A stretch of 64,000 nt of DNA, taken from NCBI GenBank assembly GCA_965279295.1, contig CBDIHQ010000018.1, one strand, 5' to 3'. The stretch comes from Aquabacter sp965279295. Its GTDB lineage: Bacteria; Pseudomonadota; Alphaproteobacteria; Rhizobiales; Xanthobacteraceae. The translations under genes and the position numbers were made by a program. How positions within the stretch are numbered: the stretch's first letter is position 1; each line of letters starts with the position of its first letter. This document shows, piece by piece, positions 8,283 through 17,462 of this stretch. Under the pieces are notes generated by a model that was not told the origin of the DNA, ran no database searches, and worked only from the letters and a program-made list of their open reading frames with translations.

Positions 8283-10189
8283 TGAACGCCGCTCCCCGCT
8301 TGGACCTATTCGCGCCCGAAACCAAGAGCCTGCTGCGCTTCCTCACCTGCGGCAGCGTGGATGACGGCAAGTCCACCCTCATCGGCCGCCTGCTCTACGA
8401 CACCAAGCTGCTGTTCGAGGACCAGGTCGAGACCCTCGCCCGCGATTCCCGCAAATACGGTACCGCCGGTGACGATCTCGATTTCGCGCTTCTGGTGGAT
8501 GGCCTCGCTGCGGAACGCGAGCAGGGCATCACCATCGACGTCGCCTATCGGTTCTTCGCCACGGAGCGGCGCAAGTTCATCGTCGCGGATACGCCGGGGC
8601 ATGAGCAATATACCCGCAACATGGCGACCGGGGCCTCGAACTCGGACCTCGCGGTCATTCTGGTGGATGCCCGCCAGGGCATTCTGACCCAGACACGGCG
8701 CCATTCCTTCATCGTCTCGCTGCTGGGCATCCGTCATGTGGTGCTGGCGGTGAATAAGATCGACCTCGTGGATTTCTCGCAGGCGCGGTTCGATGCCATC
8801 GTTGCGGACTATCGCGCGATGGTCGCGGACCTCGGCTTCACCAGCTTCCAGGCGGTGCCGCTTTCCGCCCGCTTCGGCGACAACATGCTGACCCGGAGCG
8901 AGCGGACGCCCTGGTACCAGGGGCCGACCCTGGTGCGCTATCTGGAAGGCGTCGACGTTTCGCGCTCGGCTGAGGGGCTACCCTTCCGCATGTCGGTGCA
9001 GTGGGTGAACCGGCCGAACCTGGATTTCCGGGGTTTCTCCGGCACCATCGCCAGCGGGATGGTGCGGCCGGGCGAGAGGATCGCCGTTGCGGCTTCCGGC
9101 CATGTGTCCAAAGTGAAGGCTATCGTCACCGCGGATGGCAACCTCCCCGAGGCGGGCGCCGGCCAGGCGGTGACGCTGACGCTCGATGACGAGATCGACG
9201 TGTCGCGCGGCGATATTCTTGCTGCCGCGAATGCCCGCCCGGAACTGGCCGACCAGTTCGCCGCCCAGATCATCTGGATGCACGACGAGCCGTTGGTTGC
9301 CGGCCGTCCTTATCTTATCAAGATCGGCACCCACACGGTGGGGGCGAGCGTTTCCTCGATTCGCCACAAGATCGATGTGAACACCTACGCGCCCGAACAG
9401 GCACGCGCGCTGGCGCTCAATGAGGTGGGCGAAGTCCACATCGCGCTGCGCGAGGCCATCGCGTTCGACCCGTTCGACACGATCCCCGGCACCGGCGCGT
9501 TCATCGTCATCGACCGCATGACCAACCAGACGGTTGGTGCGGGCATGATCCTCTCCGGCCTGCGGCGCGCGACCAATGTGCATTGGCAGGAACTGAAGGT
9601 CTCGAAGACGGCGCGGGCGGCCTTGAACCATCAGAAGCCGGTGGTGCTGTGGTTCACCGGCCTGTCCGGCGCCGGCAAATCCACCATCGCGACGCTGGTG
9701 GAGAAGAAGCTTCACGCGGCCTCCCGGCACACCTATGTGCTGGACGGCGACAATGTCCGCCACGGCCTGAACAAGGACCTCGGCTTCACCGACGCCGACC
9801 GGGTGGAAAATATCCGGCGTGTCGCGGAGGTGGCGAAGCTGTTCGCGGATGCGGGGCTGATCGCGATCGTCTCTTTCATCTCGCCGTTCCGGGCCGAGCG
9901 CCAGTTCGCCCGTGACCTCGTGGGAAAAGACGAGTTCGTGGAGATTTACGTCGATACGCCGCTTGAAGTTGCCGAGCAGCGCGATTCCAAGGGTCTCTAC
10001 CGCAAGGCGCGCGAGGGGCTGATCAAGAATTTCACCGGTATCGATAGCGCGTACGAGCCGCCAGAGGCGCCGGAACTGCGTCTCCCCGCAAGTACCTCGA
10101 CGCCGGAGGAATTGGCCGATCGGGTGATCGCCTATCTCGCAGAGAACGGCTATCTGGAACGGGCCGAGGATCTGGACTGGACCATCTGA
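8282..10189 (+). CDS. cysNC: Bifunctional sulfate adenylyltransferase subunit 1 / APS kinase CysNC
   Basis: A 635-residue fusion. Residues 1-440 are the CysN GTPase, related to EF-Tu: P-loop GSVDDGKSTLIGR, DTPGHEQYTRNMATGAS, NKIDLVD and the following beta-barrel domains. Residues 450-635 are APS kinase (CysC): P-loop GLSGAGKST, DGDNVRHGLNKDLGF, SFISPFRAER and the FTGIDSAYEPPE substrate lid. It couples GTP hydrolysis to APS formation and phosphorylates APS to PAPS. Rhizobial NodQ has the same architecture, but fused CysNC is also common as a housekeeping enzyme, and no nod genes are here. The ATG at 8282 overlaps the cysD stop. Confidence 0.96.
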   Translation: MNAAPRLDLFAPETKSLLRFLTCGSVDDGKSTLIGRLLYDTKLLFEDQVETLARDSRKYGTAGDDLDFALLVDGLAAEREQGITIDVAYRFFATERRKFIVADTPGHEQYTRNMATGASNSDLAVILVDARQGILTQTRRHSFIVSLLGIRHVVLAVNKIDLVDFSQARFDAIVADYRAMVADLGFTSFQAVPLSARFGDNMLTRSERTPWYQGPTLVRYLEGVDVSRSAEGLPFRMSVQWVNRPNLDFRGFSGTIASGMVRPGERIAVAASGHVSKVKAIVTADGNLPEAGAGQAVTLTLDDEIDVSRGDILAAANARPELADQFAAQIIWMHDEPLVAGRPYLIKIGTHTVGASVSSIRHKIDVNTYAPEQARALALNEVGEVHIALREAIAFDPFDTIPGTGAFIVIDRMTNQTVGAGMILSGLRRATNVHWQELKVSKTARAALNHQKPVVLWFTGLSGAGKSTIATLVEKKLHAASRHTYVLDGDNVRHGLNKDLGFTDADRVENIRRVAEVAKLFADAGLIAIVSFISPFRAERQFARDLVGKDEFVEIYVDTPLEVAEQRDSKGLYRKAREGLIKNFTGIDSAYEPPEAPELRLPASTSTPEELADRVIAYLAENGYLERAEDLDWTI

Positions 10190-10214
10190 CTCGGCGCCTT
10201 CCGGGGGCGACCGC

Positions 10215-11189
10215 GTGCCATTCTTTCCGCTGACCGCCCTGGCTCTCCTGATAGAGGTGGGGTTCGGATATCCCCGCTGGCTGATGCGCCTTGCGGGGCA
10301 TCCGGTCATCTGGATCGGCCGGCTGATCGCCACACTGGATCGGTGCTGGAACCGGGAGGGCTTCTCTTTCGCACTGCGGCGGGGACTTGGGATCGTCGCT
10401 CTGCTGACGCTCCTGCTCGCCGCCGCCCTGCCCGCCATTGCCATCCAGCATTTTTTGCTCGCCCTGCCCTTCGGCTTGATTTTGGGGGCTCTGCTGGCGT
10501 CTTCCCTGCTGGCCCAGCGGTCCCTCTACGAGCACGTCGCCGCGGTGGCGCGGGCGTTGGAGACGGGCGGGCTCGATGCGGGCCGTGTGGCGGTGTCGCA
10601 TATCGTCGGCCGTGACCCGAACCAGCTTGATGTCGCCGGCGTCGCGCGGGGGGCCATCGAGAGCCTCGCGGAGAATTTCTCGGACGGCATCGTCGCTCCG
10701 GCAGTCTGGATGGCATGCGGAGGCCTCACGGGCGCGGCCGCCTATAAAGCCTTGAACACCGCGGACAGCATGATCGGCCACAAGACGCCGCGCCATCAGG
10801 CATTCGGATGGGCGGCCGCGCGGCTGGACGATGTGGCGAATCTGCCCGCTTCGCGCCTCTCCGGCGTGCTGATCGTGCTGGCGGCGGGTCTGATGCCCGG
10901 TGCCTCCCTGCCCCGAGCCTGGACAAGCATGCTGCGCGATGCGCGAAAGCACCGCTCGCCCAATGCCGGCTGGCCGGAGGCGGCGATGGCGGGAGCGCTC
11001 AGCATTTCCATCGCCGGGCCGAGATCTTACGGCGGGATTCGGGCAGAGGCGGCGTTCATGGGCGATGGCCGGCGTGAGATCGATGCGGCGGACATTCGCG
11101 CGGCACTTCGGCTTTTCAAAATCGCCGATGGCCTGCTCATCGCCCTCGCCTGCATTGGCGCCGGGATCCTGCTTATCGCGCGAGGCTGA
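10215..11189 (+). CDS. cobD: Adenosylcobinamide-phosphate synthase CobD/CbiB
   Basis: The 324-residue membrane protein attaches the aminopropanol (phosphate) arm to adenosylcobyric acid, late in cobalamin synthesis. Family features are FGYPRWLMRLAGHPVIWIG near the start, the SHIVGRDPNQLD motif, AIESLAENFSDGIVAPAVW, KALNTADSMIGHK and the C-terminal NAGWPEAAMAGALSI. Hydrophobic segments occur near the N-terminus, about 60-100, 170-185 and at the C-terminus. It uses a GTG start 25 bases after cysNC, so it may be read from the cys operon. Its 3' end overlaps convergent cobQ by 17 bases. Confidence 0.94.
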   Translation: MPFFPLTALALLIEVGFGYPRWLMRLAGHPVIWIGRLIATLDRCWNREGFSFALRRGLGIVALLTLLLAAALPAIAIQHFLLALPFGLILGALLASSLLAQRSLYEHVAAVARALETGGLDAGRVAVSHIVGRDPNQLDVAGVARGAIESLAENFSDGIVAPAVWMACGGLTGAAAYKALNTADSMIGHKTPRHQAFGWAAARLDDVANLPASRLSGVLIVLAAGLMPGASLPRAWTSMLRDARKHRSPNAGWPEAAMAGALSISIAGPRSYGGIRAEAAFMGDGRREIDAADIRAALRLFKIADGLLIALACIGAGILLIARG

Positions 11190-12627
11190 GTAGGCGGTTG
11201 AGGTCCACATGGGCTGAGAGATGCGCGGCGAGCGCATCCAGCGTTTCCTCCACCTGCGCCTCATAGGCCACTCGCGCCGGGCCGGCGCCCAGCCGTGCCA
11301 GCCATGCCGCGCGCTGCTGGTCGTCGCCAAACAGGCCGTGGACATAGGTGCCCATCACCTGGCCGGAGGGTGACAACGCACCGTCCTGCGCGCCGCCTGA
11401 CAGTATCGCGAAGGGGCGGGTGCAGTCGGGGCCGGTGGTTTCGCCCATGTGCATTTCATAGCCGCTGAACCGCGCGCCAAGGTGCGAGGTGCCCTCAACC
11501 GCCTCCAGCCTTTTATGTGGGGTCAAAACCGTGCCGACCTTGAGCAGGCCCAACCCCTCCATGCTTCCCGCCGGCCCCTCCAGGCCATGAGGGTCGTCCA
11601 CCCTCTCTCCGAGAATCTGGTAGCCGCCGCAGAGGCCGAGCACCCGTCCGCCGCGCCGCGCGTGGGCGATGATGTCGTGATGCAGTCCCCAGGCGCGCAG
11701 CGCCGCGAGGTCCGCCAAGGTGGCCTTGGAGCCGATCAGGAGGACGAGATCCGTATCCGTCGGCAGCACGTCGCCCGGTCTCAGGCGGCGCACCTCCAGA
11801 CCTGGTTCGGCGTCGAGCGGATCGAGATCGTCGAAGTTGGAGATATGCGGCAGAATGGGAACGGCGATTCGGACCTTTGCGCCGGGCTTGGGGGGCGGCG
11901 GGCCATCAAGGGCGAGCGCGTCTTCCGCCGGCAACCTTGCCGCGGCGGGAAAGTGTGACACGAGCCCCAGCGCAGCCCATCCAGTGTGCTGGGCGATCAG
12001 CTTCATTCCATCGTCGAAAAGCCGGGGGTCGCCCCGGAAGCGATTGATAATGAAGCCGGAAACCAGTCTCTCGTCCTCGGGATCAAGAACCGCCTTGGTC
12101 CCGACCACGCTGGCGATGACCCCGCCGCGATCGATGTCGCCGATGATAATCACGGGCACATTTGCTGCACGCGCGAAGCCCATGTTGGCAATGTCGTTGC
12201 GCCGGAGATTCACTTCCGAGGCGCTCCCCGCCCCCTCCACCAGAACGAGGTCGGCTTCGCCTTTGAGGCGCTGAAAGCTCTCCAGCACGGCCGGCAACAG
12301 GTCTTTCTTCATGCCCTGGTAGGCGGCCGCCTTCGCGTTGCCGATCACCCTGCCCTGCACCACCACCTGCGCGCCGGTTTCGTTCTGTGGCTTCAGCAGC
12401 ACCGGATTCATATGCACCGAAGGCGCAACGCGGCAGGCGCGGGCCTGAAGCGCCTGGGCGCGGCCGATTTCACCGCCATCCGCCGTCACGGCAGCATTGT
12501 TCGACATATTCTGCGGCTTGAACGGCCGCACGATGAGCCCGCGGTTGGCGAATGCCCGACAAAATCCCGCCACCAGCAGGGATTTGCCCACATCCGACCC
12601 TGTTCCCTGAAACATGAGTGCTGGCAT
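11173..12627 (-). CDS. cobQ: Cobyric acid synthase CobQ
   Basis: The 484-residue enzyme amidates four carboxylates of adenosylcobyrinic acid a,c-diamide using glutamine and ATP. The N-terminal dethiobiotin-synthetase-like domain has GTGSDVGKS and FKPQNMSNNAAVT. The C-terminal glutamine amidotransferase domain has the nucleophile C333 in VLGLCGGYQILGE and a histidine in GTYVHGLF. The length is normal. It ends the minus-strand run cobU-cobO-cobQ, 6 bases after cobO, and overlaps the end of cobD on the other strand. Confidence 0.95.
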   Translation of the reverse strand: MPALMFQGTGSDVGKSLLVAGFCRAFANRGLIVRPFKPQNMSNNAAVTADGGEIGRAQALQARACRVAPSVHMNPVLLKPQNETGAQVVVQGRVIGNAKAAAYQGMKKDLLPAVLESFQRLKGEADLVLVEGAGSASEVNLRRNDIANMGFARAANVPVIIIGDIDRGGVIASVVGTKAVLDPEDERLVSGFIINRFRGDPRLFDDGMKLIAQHTGWAALGLVSHFPAAARLPAEDALALDGPPPPKPGAKVRIAVPILPHISNFDDLDPLDAEPGLEVRRLRPGDVLPTDTDLVLLIGSKATLADLAALRAWGLHHDIIAHARRGGRVLGLCGGYQILGERVDDPHGLEGPAGSMEGLGLLKVGTVLTPHKRLEAVEGTSHLGARFSGYEMHMGETTGPDCTRPFAILSGGAQDGALSPSGQVMGTYVHGLFGDDQQRAAWLARLGAGPARVAYEAQVEETLDALAAHLSAHVDLNRLLSLAR

Positions 12628-12633
12628 GGCGGG

Positions 12634-13251
12634 CTAGAACTCGATGCCTTCCTGCGCCTTAACTCCGGCCGCGAAATGGTGCTTCACGAGCCCCATCTCC
12701 GTCACAAGATCGGCGGCGGCGATAAGCTCCGGCTTGGCGTTTCGGCCGGTGACGACGACATGCAGGTCCGGACGGCGCGCGGAAAGCGTCGCCACCACCT
12801 CGCCAAGGTCGAGATAGGCGTAGCGCAGGGCGATGTTCAGTTCGTCGAGGATTAGGAGAGAAATGGTCTCGTCCGCCATCAGCTCGCGCACCTTCTCGAA
12901 GGCGCGTTCGGCTGCGGCGACGTCGCGGGACAGGTCTTGAGTTTCCCAGGTGAATCCTTCGCCCATGGTGTGCCATGCGACCCGATCGCTGAATGCCGCG
13001 AAGGCGTCCCGCTCGCCGGTCTGCCACGCGCCCTTGATGAATTGCACCACGCCGACCCGCCGGCCCCGTCCGAGCATACGCAAGGCGAGGCCGAAGGCGG
13101 CGGTGCTCTTGCCCTTGCCGGGACCGGTGTGGACGATCAGCAGGCCCTTCTCCAGGGTCTTGCCGGCCACCTCTGCATCCTGGACCGCCTTGCGCTTCGC
13201 CATCTTTTCCCGATGGCGGGCGACCTCGGCATCCTCGATCTCGGCGTTCAC
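12634..13251 (-). CDS. cobO: Cob(I)yrinic acid a,c-diamide adenosyltransferase CobO/BtuR
   Basis: The 205-residue enzyme moves the adenosyl group of ATP to reduced corrinoid. The P-loop HTGPGKGKSTAAFGLALR, VQFIKGAW, DEL in LLILDELNIALRY and TGRNAKPELIAAADLVTEM identify the CobA/CobO/BtuR family; the N-terminal RHREKMAKRK tract is typical of alphaproteobacterial CobO. I use a GTG start at 13251: the sequence upstream is an Arg-rich out-of-family extension that overlaps cobU, while this start makes a GTGA overlap with the cobU stop codon (13250-13248), indicating coupling. Confidence 0.93.
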   Translation of the reverse strand: MNAEIEDAEVARHREKMAKRKAVQDAEVAGKTLEKGLLIVHTGPGKGKSTAAFGLALRMLGRGRRVGVVQFIKGAWQTGERDAFAAFSDRVAWHTMGEGFTWETQDLSRDVAAAERAFEKVRELMADETISLLILDELNIALRYAYLDLGEVVATLSARRPDLHVVVTGRNAKPELIAAADLVTEMGLVKHHFAAGVKAQEGIEF

Positions 13252-13766
13252 GGGGCACTCTCCTTCACGACCATGGGCAGGCCGGCGACCATGAAGACCA
13301 CATGGTCGGCAACGCCTGCAACGGCTTGATTGAGCCGCCCGGCGGCATCGCGAAACCGCCGGGCCAGCGCGTTGTCGGGGACGATGCCGAGGCCGACCTC
13401 GTTTGCCACCAGAACCGTCAAGCCGCTGCGCGCGTGGAGCGCGCAAACCAGCCGCTCCTGCTCAGCCTCAAGGTCATGGTCCGCCAGTAGATGATTTGTC
13501 AGCCACAAGGTGAGGCAGTCCACGAGCACCGGCATCTCCGGTGGGAGCGCCGCCAGAAGGTCCGCCACGGCCAGCGGGCAATCGTGGGTCTGCCAGCGGG
13601 CATCGCGCCGCGTGCGATGAAGCGCGATTCGCGCGTCCATCTCCGCGTCGAGGGCCTGTGCGGTGGCAAGATAGGCGTAAGGCGGCGGTGCCGCCTCGAT
13701 GAAGGCTTCCGCATGCCGGCTCTTGCCGGAGCGCGCGCCGCCGAGAACGAGGACGCGCCGGCTCAT
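13248..13766 (-). CDS. cobU: Bifunctional adenosylcobinamide kinase / guanylyltransferase CobU (CobP)
   Basis: The 172-residue protein phosphorylates adenosylcobinamide and activates it with GTP as GDP-cobinamide. It starts VLVLGGARSGKSRHAEAF (P-loop), then shows HRTRRDARWQT with the guanylylated histidine region, VLVDCLTLWLTN and LVANEVGLGIVPDN, all family signatures. Length and order of motifs are normal. It is the first gene of the minus-strand run cobU-cobO-cobQ. No cobalamin riboswitch was recognised in the short (114-base) space before hldE's end. Confidence 0.94.
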   Translation of the reverse strand: MSRRVLVLGGARSGKSRHAEAFIEAAPPPYAYLATAQALDAEMDARIALHRTRRDARWQTHDCPLAVADLLAALPPEMPVLVDCLTLWLTNHLLADHDLEAEQERLVCALHARSGLTVLVANEVGLGIVPDNALARRFRDAAGRLNQAVAGVADHVVFMVAGLPMVVKESAP

Positions 13767-13880
13767 TGCGGCGCGGTGGGCGCAGCCGATGCGCTCAATG
13801 CTGTCCGCATCCGCCTGTCCTGTCTCGTCATGCGTGCCATGTCGTTTGACTATATCGTCCGCTCGCCACGCGGCAATGAG

Positions 13881-15320
13881 TCAGCCGCGCGCCTTCTCCA
13901 CGAGAGACGAGGTGGAGCGGCCCTGGACGATATTTGCCAGCACCAGCCGTCCGCCGTTGGTGATGACGACATCCGCCCCCACCACCGCTTCGGGCGCGTA
14001 GTCGGCGCCTTTCACCAAGACATCCGGCAGCAAGGCCGTGATGCTCTCCAGCGGTGTGTCCTCGTCGAACAGCACCACCAGATCGACACAGCGCATGGCG
14101 CCGATGACGCGTGCCCGGGCGGTTTCGTCCTGAAGCGGGCGCGTCGGCCCCTTTAGGCGCCGGGTGGAAGCATCGGTGTTCAACGCCACCACGAGGCGGT
14201 CGCCCTCGCTGGCGGCGGCCTCCAGAAGCGCGACGTGGCCGGGGTGCACAAGGTCGAAGCAGCCGTTGGTGAACACCACGGTTGCCCCACCCGAGCGCCA
14301 GCGCGTCACGATTTCAACAGCGCGCTCGAGCGAGACCAGGGCGCCGGGGGTCTCCATCTGCGGCAGGGCTTGATCGAGGGCCGCCGCCAGTTCCGCCCGC
14401 GTCACCACCGCCGTGCCGAGCTTGCCGACAGCAATGGCCGCCGCCGCGTTGGCGATGCGCACGCAGGTCTCAAGTTCCTCGCCCGAGGCGAGCGACGTCG
14501 CCAGCGCGGCAAGCGCGGTATCCCCGGCTCCGGATACGTCGAAGACCTCACGCGCCTCGGCGGGGACGTGCAGGACCGTGCCGTCGCGGCGCCAGAGCGT
14601 CATGCCCTTCTCGGCGCGCGTAACCAGGACATCGCCGCCGAATTGGGCGGAGGCCGCCTCCGCCGCCGCTGCGGCTTCCGCGTCGGTTGAATCGGGAAGG
14701 CCGGTGGCCTCGATCAGTTCACGCCGGTTGGGTGTCACCAGGGTCGCCCCGCGATAGACGCCGAAGGTGCGCCGTTTGGGATCGACGATGACCGGCACGC
14801 CGCGCGCCTGCGCTTCCGCCATGATGGCCGCGATCACCGCATCGCCGAGCACGCCCTTGGCATAATCGGAGAGGACCACGACGCTGCTTTTGGCGATCGC
14901 GGCGATTGCAGCGGCGATCAGGCGGGTCTCTACCTCGGCCGAGGGCGGGCGGGTTTCTTCCGCATCGATGCGCACGATCTGCTGGCGCCCGCTCATCACG
15001 CGGGTCTTGGTGATGGTGGGTCGGCTCTGGTCGGCAACGAGCCCGTCGAGCGAAATCTGAGGAAATGCCGCTAGGGCGGCGCGAAGTTCGTTGGCGCGGA
15101 GATCGTCGCCCACGAGGCCGACGAGATGCACCGGCGCACCCATGGCTGCCGCATTCGCCGCGACGTTGGCGGCGCCTCCCGGCACCAGCCTGTCCATACC
15201 GTGCACCAGCACCGGAACCGGCGCTTCCGGCGAGATGCGGGAGACCGAGCCGGTCACGTAAAGATCGACGATCACATCGCCGATCACCGCTATGGGTCCC
15301 GGATGGGCTTCAGAGAGCAT
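13881..15320 (-). CDS. hldE: Bifunctional heptose 7-phosphate kinase / heptose 1-phosphate adenylyltransferase HldE
   Basis: This 479-residue enzyme makes ADP-D-glycero-D-manno-heptose for the LPS inner core in two non-consecutive steps. The N-terminal ribokinase-like domain (about 1-325) has VPGGAANVAANAAAMG near the start and the catalytic loop VSGAGDTALAALA. The C-terminal nucleotidyltransferase domain (about 345-479) has FTNGCFDLVHPGHVALLE and LNTDASTRRLKGPTRP. It heads an LPS core cluster with hldD 12 bases upstream on the same strand. Full length. Confidence 0.95.
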   Translation of the reverse strand: MLSEAHPGPIAVIGDVIVDLYVTGSVSRISPEAPVPVLVHGMDRLVPGGAANVAANAAAMGAPVHLVGLVGDDLRANELRAALAAFPQISLDGLVADQSRPTITKTRVMSGRQQIVRIDAEETRPPSAEVETRLIAAAIAAIAKSSVVVLSDYAKGVLGDAVIAAIMAEAQARGVPVIVDPKRRTFGVYRGATLVTPNRRELIEATGLPDSTDAEAAAAAEAASAQFGGDVLVTRAEKGMTLWRRDGTVLHVPAEAREVFDVSGAGDTALAALATSLASGEELETCVRIANAAAAIAVGKLGTAVVTRAELAAALDQALPQMETPGALVSLERAVEIVTRWRSGGATVVFTNGCFDLVHPGHVALLEAAASEGDRLVVALNTDASTRRLKGPTRPLQDETARARVIGAMRCVDLVVLFDEDTPLESITALLPDVLVKGADYAPEAVVGADVVITNGGRLVLANIVQGRSTSSLVEKARG

Positions 15321-15332
15321 GGAGATCGCGCC

Positions 15333-16340
15333 TCATGTCGCCAGATTCCGTCCGCGCAGATGCCCGGTCACATACTGGCGCACCCCCTCCTCCAGCGAGG
15401 TGAAGGGCTGGGAGAAACCGGCGGCGCGCAGCTTCGTCATGTCCGCCTGGGTGAAATATTGGTACGCGCTACGGATCGTCTCGGGCATGTCGACATAATC
15501 GATGCGCGGCTCTTTTCCGGCCGCCGCGAATACCGCGCGTGCCAGATCCGCGAAGCTGCGCGCCTCGCCGGTGCCGATGTTGAACAGGCCGCTCACCGAC
15601 GGGGTTTCGAGCAGCCAGCGGATGACCGCGACGCAGTCGGCGACATAAACGAAGTCGCGGAGCTGGCCGCCGTCCTCGTAGCCGGGATCGTGGGACTTGA
15701 AGAGGGTGACGGCCTCGCCGGCGGCAGCGGTGGGGTAGATCTTGTGGATCACCGATCGCATGTCGCCCTTGTGGGTCTCGCCCGGCCCATAGACGTTGAA
15801 GAAGCGCAGCCCCGCCCATTGTGGGGGATGCAGCCTGCCCGCCTGGATGTCGGCGAGAAAGCGCCGGTCCGCCATCAGCTTGCTCCAGCCATAGGCATTG
15901 AGCGGGGCGAGGTCGAGAAGGTCGGAGATGGTCTCCTCATCGCGGAAACCGTTCGAGCCGTCGCCATAGGTCGCGGCCGAGGAGGCGTAGAGGAAGCGCA
16001 GCCCCTTGCGGGCGCAGAGGTCCCATAAATCCAGGGTCGGGCGCACATTGCGGGCGATGATCTTGTCGCCGTCGCGCTCGGTGGTGGCGGAAATGGCGCC
16101 CATGTGGACCACCGCACCAACCCGTCCTGCCTCCCGCTCCAGGAAAGAAAGGACGGCTTCCGGCCGGATCACGTCATCGAGCGGGATGTCGGAGATGTTG
16201 CGCCATTTCGGGCCATCTTCCAGCCAGTCGGCGACCACCACGCGAAACCCGTCGGCCGCACAGGCCCGGGCGATGTTGGAGCCGATGAAGCCCGCGCCGC
16301 CGGTGACCAGGATCGTGTCGCGGGAGCCCGGAGAAGCCAT
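15333..16340 (-). CDS. hldD: ADP-L-glycero-D-manno-heptose 6-epimerase HldD
   Basis: The 335-residue short-chain dehydrogenase-fold epimerase inverts C6 of ADP-heptose. It has the dinucleotide motif VTGGAGFIGSNIA, the serine region YASSAATYGDG and the catalytic YGWSK (Y-x-x-x-K) in LNAYGWSKLMADR. The heptose-specific stretch FFNVYGPGETHKGDMRSV is present. It lies between waaC (30 bases upstream) and hldE (12 bases downstream), so all heptose synthesis and transfer genes appear co-transcribed. Confidence 0.95.
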   Translation of the reverse strand: MASPGSRDTILVTGGAGFIGSNIARACAADGFRVVVADWLEDGPKWRNISDIPLDDVIRPEAVLSFLEREAGRVGAVVHMGAISATTERDGDKIIARNVRPTLDLWDLCARKGLRFLYASSAATYGDGSNGFRDEETISDLLDLAPLNAYGWSKLMADRRFLADIQAGRLHPPQWAGLRFFNVYGPGETHKGDMRSVIHKIYPTAAAGEAVTLFKSHDPGYEDGGQLRDFVYVADCVAVIRWLLETPSVSGLFNIGTGEARSFADLARAVFAAAGKEPRIDYVDMPETIRSAYQYFTQADMTKLRAAGFSQPFTSLEEGVRQYVTGHLRGRNLAT

Positions 16341-16370
16341 GAGCCTACCTTGGGGAGCGGTTCGCTCCAG

Positions 16371-17462
16371 TCATGAAAGCGGGGGCACCTGCGGCGCCGA
16401 AGCGGTTTCCTGTGCCACGCTTGAGCCGGCTTTGTCCATCTTGTCGGCATTGCCGAAGCGCAGCACGTTCAGCGCGCGCCATGCGCCGCGCGCGCCATGG
16501 TCCACCATGCAGGGCGGGCCCTCCACCGTGTGGGGGGCGATCTTGCAGTGTGAACGCTCGCAGGGCGCGCAGGGGCGGAAGGATTTCAGCTCCAGTACCC
16601 TTGGACCGTAGAGCCCGGTCAGCCGCGCGTCGGTCGGCCCATAGAGGCCGATGGTCGGCACGCCCAGCGCGGCCGCGAGATGCCCAAGGCCGGTATCGAC
16701 GCTGACGACACCCGCTGCGCCGGCAAGGACCGGCGCCAATTGTTCGATCGGCGCGGGCGGAACGATCTCCACGCTGGGAAGATCGCGGGCGATGGCCTCG
16801 GCGCGGCGGGTTTCTTCCTCGCCCAGTGCGAACACTCGCGTACGCAGCCCCGCAGTCGCTGCGGTCTCTGCCAATTCCCGCCAGCGCAGGACGGTCCAGG
16901 TCTTGGTGGCCCAGGTGGTGCCATGGAGCAGCACCAGATAGGGCGCCTGCGCGGACAACGGCTGAACGTTCAGCCCGGCATCGGGCGAGAGGCCCGTCAG
17001 GTCATAGCCGAGCGCGGCGGCGAACAGCTTGCGAATGCGCTGCGCCATGTGTTCCCGCTCGGGAATGGCGTGGCGGCGATGATAGAGAAGCGTCGCGATG
17101 CCTTCGCGCGCGCTGCCCCAGCCGAAACCGTGACGCGGGCCCTTGGCGAATCTTGCGATGGCGGCGCTTTTCATCAGCCCCTGTGCATCGATGACAACGT
17201 CGTAGGTCTCGGCACCGAGCGCCGCGCGCATGGCCTTGCCTTCATCCGAGCGCCACGCGGCAAGCGGTGATTTGCGCAGGCGCCGCAGCGGCACGGGGAT
17301 GACGCGTCGCACCGCCGGATGAAGCCGCACCAGCGGCACCATCGCTTCTTCCACCGCCCAATCCACCACGAGGCCGGGAATGGCGCGCGCCGCATCGGTG
17401 AGAGCGGGGAAAGTGTGGACCACATCCCCCAGCGACGAGAGCTTCACGATGAGAAGCTTCAT
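16371..17462 (-). CDS. waaC: Lipopolysaccharide heptosyltransferase I (GT9)
   Basis: A 363-residue GT9 glycosyltransferase that adds the first L-glycero-D-manno-heptose to the Kdo-lipid A core. The N-terminus MKLLIVKLSSLGDVVHTFPALTD is typical of WaaC, as are DVVIDAQGLMKSA and the C-terminal ADP-heptose site SVDTGLGHLAAALGVPTIGLYGPTD. A Cys cluster C-x2-C-x4-C (CAPCERSHC) lies near the C-terminus. I start at M 17462, which forms an ATGA overlap with the waaF stop; the upstream extension lies inside waaF. WaaC versus WaaF is inferred from motifs and order. Confidence 0.88.
   Translation of the reverse strand: MKLLIVKLSSLGDVVHTFPALTDAARAIPGLVVDWAVEEAMVPLVRLHPAVRRVIPVPLRRLRKSPLAAWRSDEGKAMRAALGAETYDVVIDAQGLMKSAAIARFAKGPRHGFGWGSAREGIATLLYHRRHAIPEREHMAQRIRKLFAAALGYDLTGLSPDAGLNVQPLSAQAPYLVLLHGTTWATKTWTVLRWRELAETAATAGLRTRVFALGEEETRRAEAIARDLPSVEIVPPAPIEQLAPVLAGAAGVVSVDTGLGHLAAALGVPTIGLYGPTDARLTGLYGPRVLELKSFRPCAPCERSHCKIAPHTVEGPPCMVDHGARGAWRALNVLRFGNADKMDKAGSSVAQETASAPQVPPLS

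Noticed and set aside
8282..10189. CysNC as the nodulation gene nodQ
   Set aside because: The architecture is the same, but no other nod gene or nod box is seen and cysQ and cysD are linked, so a housekeeping role is the safer reading.
13767..13880. Cobalamin riboswitch before the cob genes
   Set aside because: The space before cobU is only 114 bases and shows no B12-box-like sequence; cobD follows cysNC by 25 bases.
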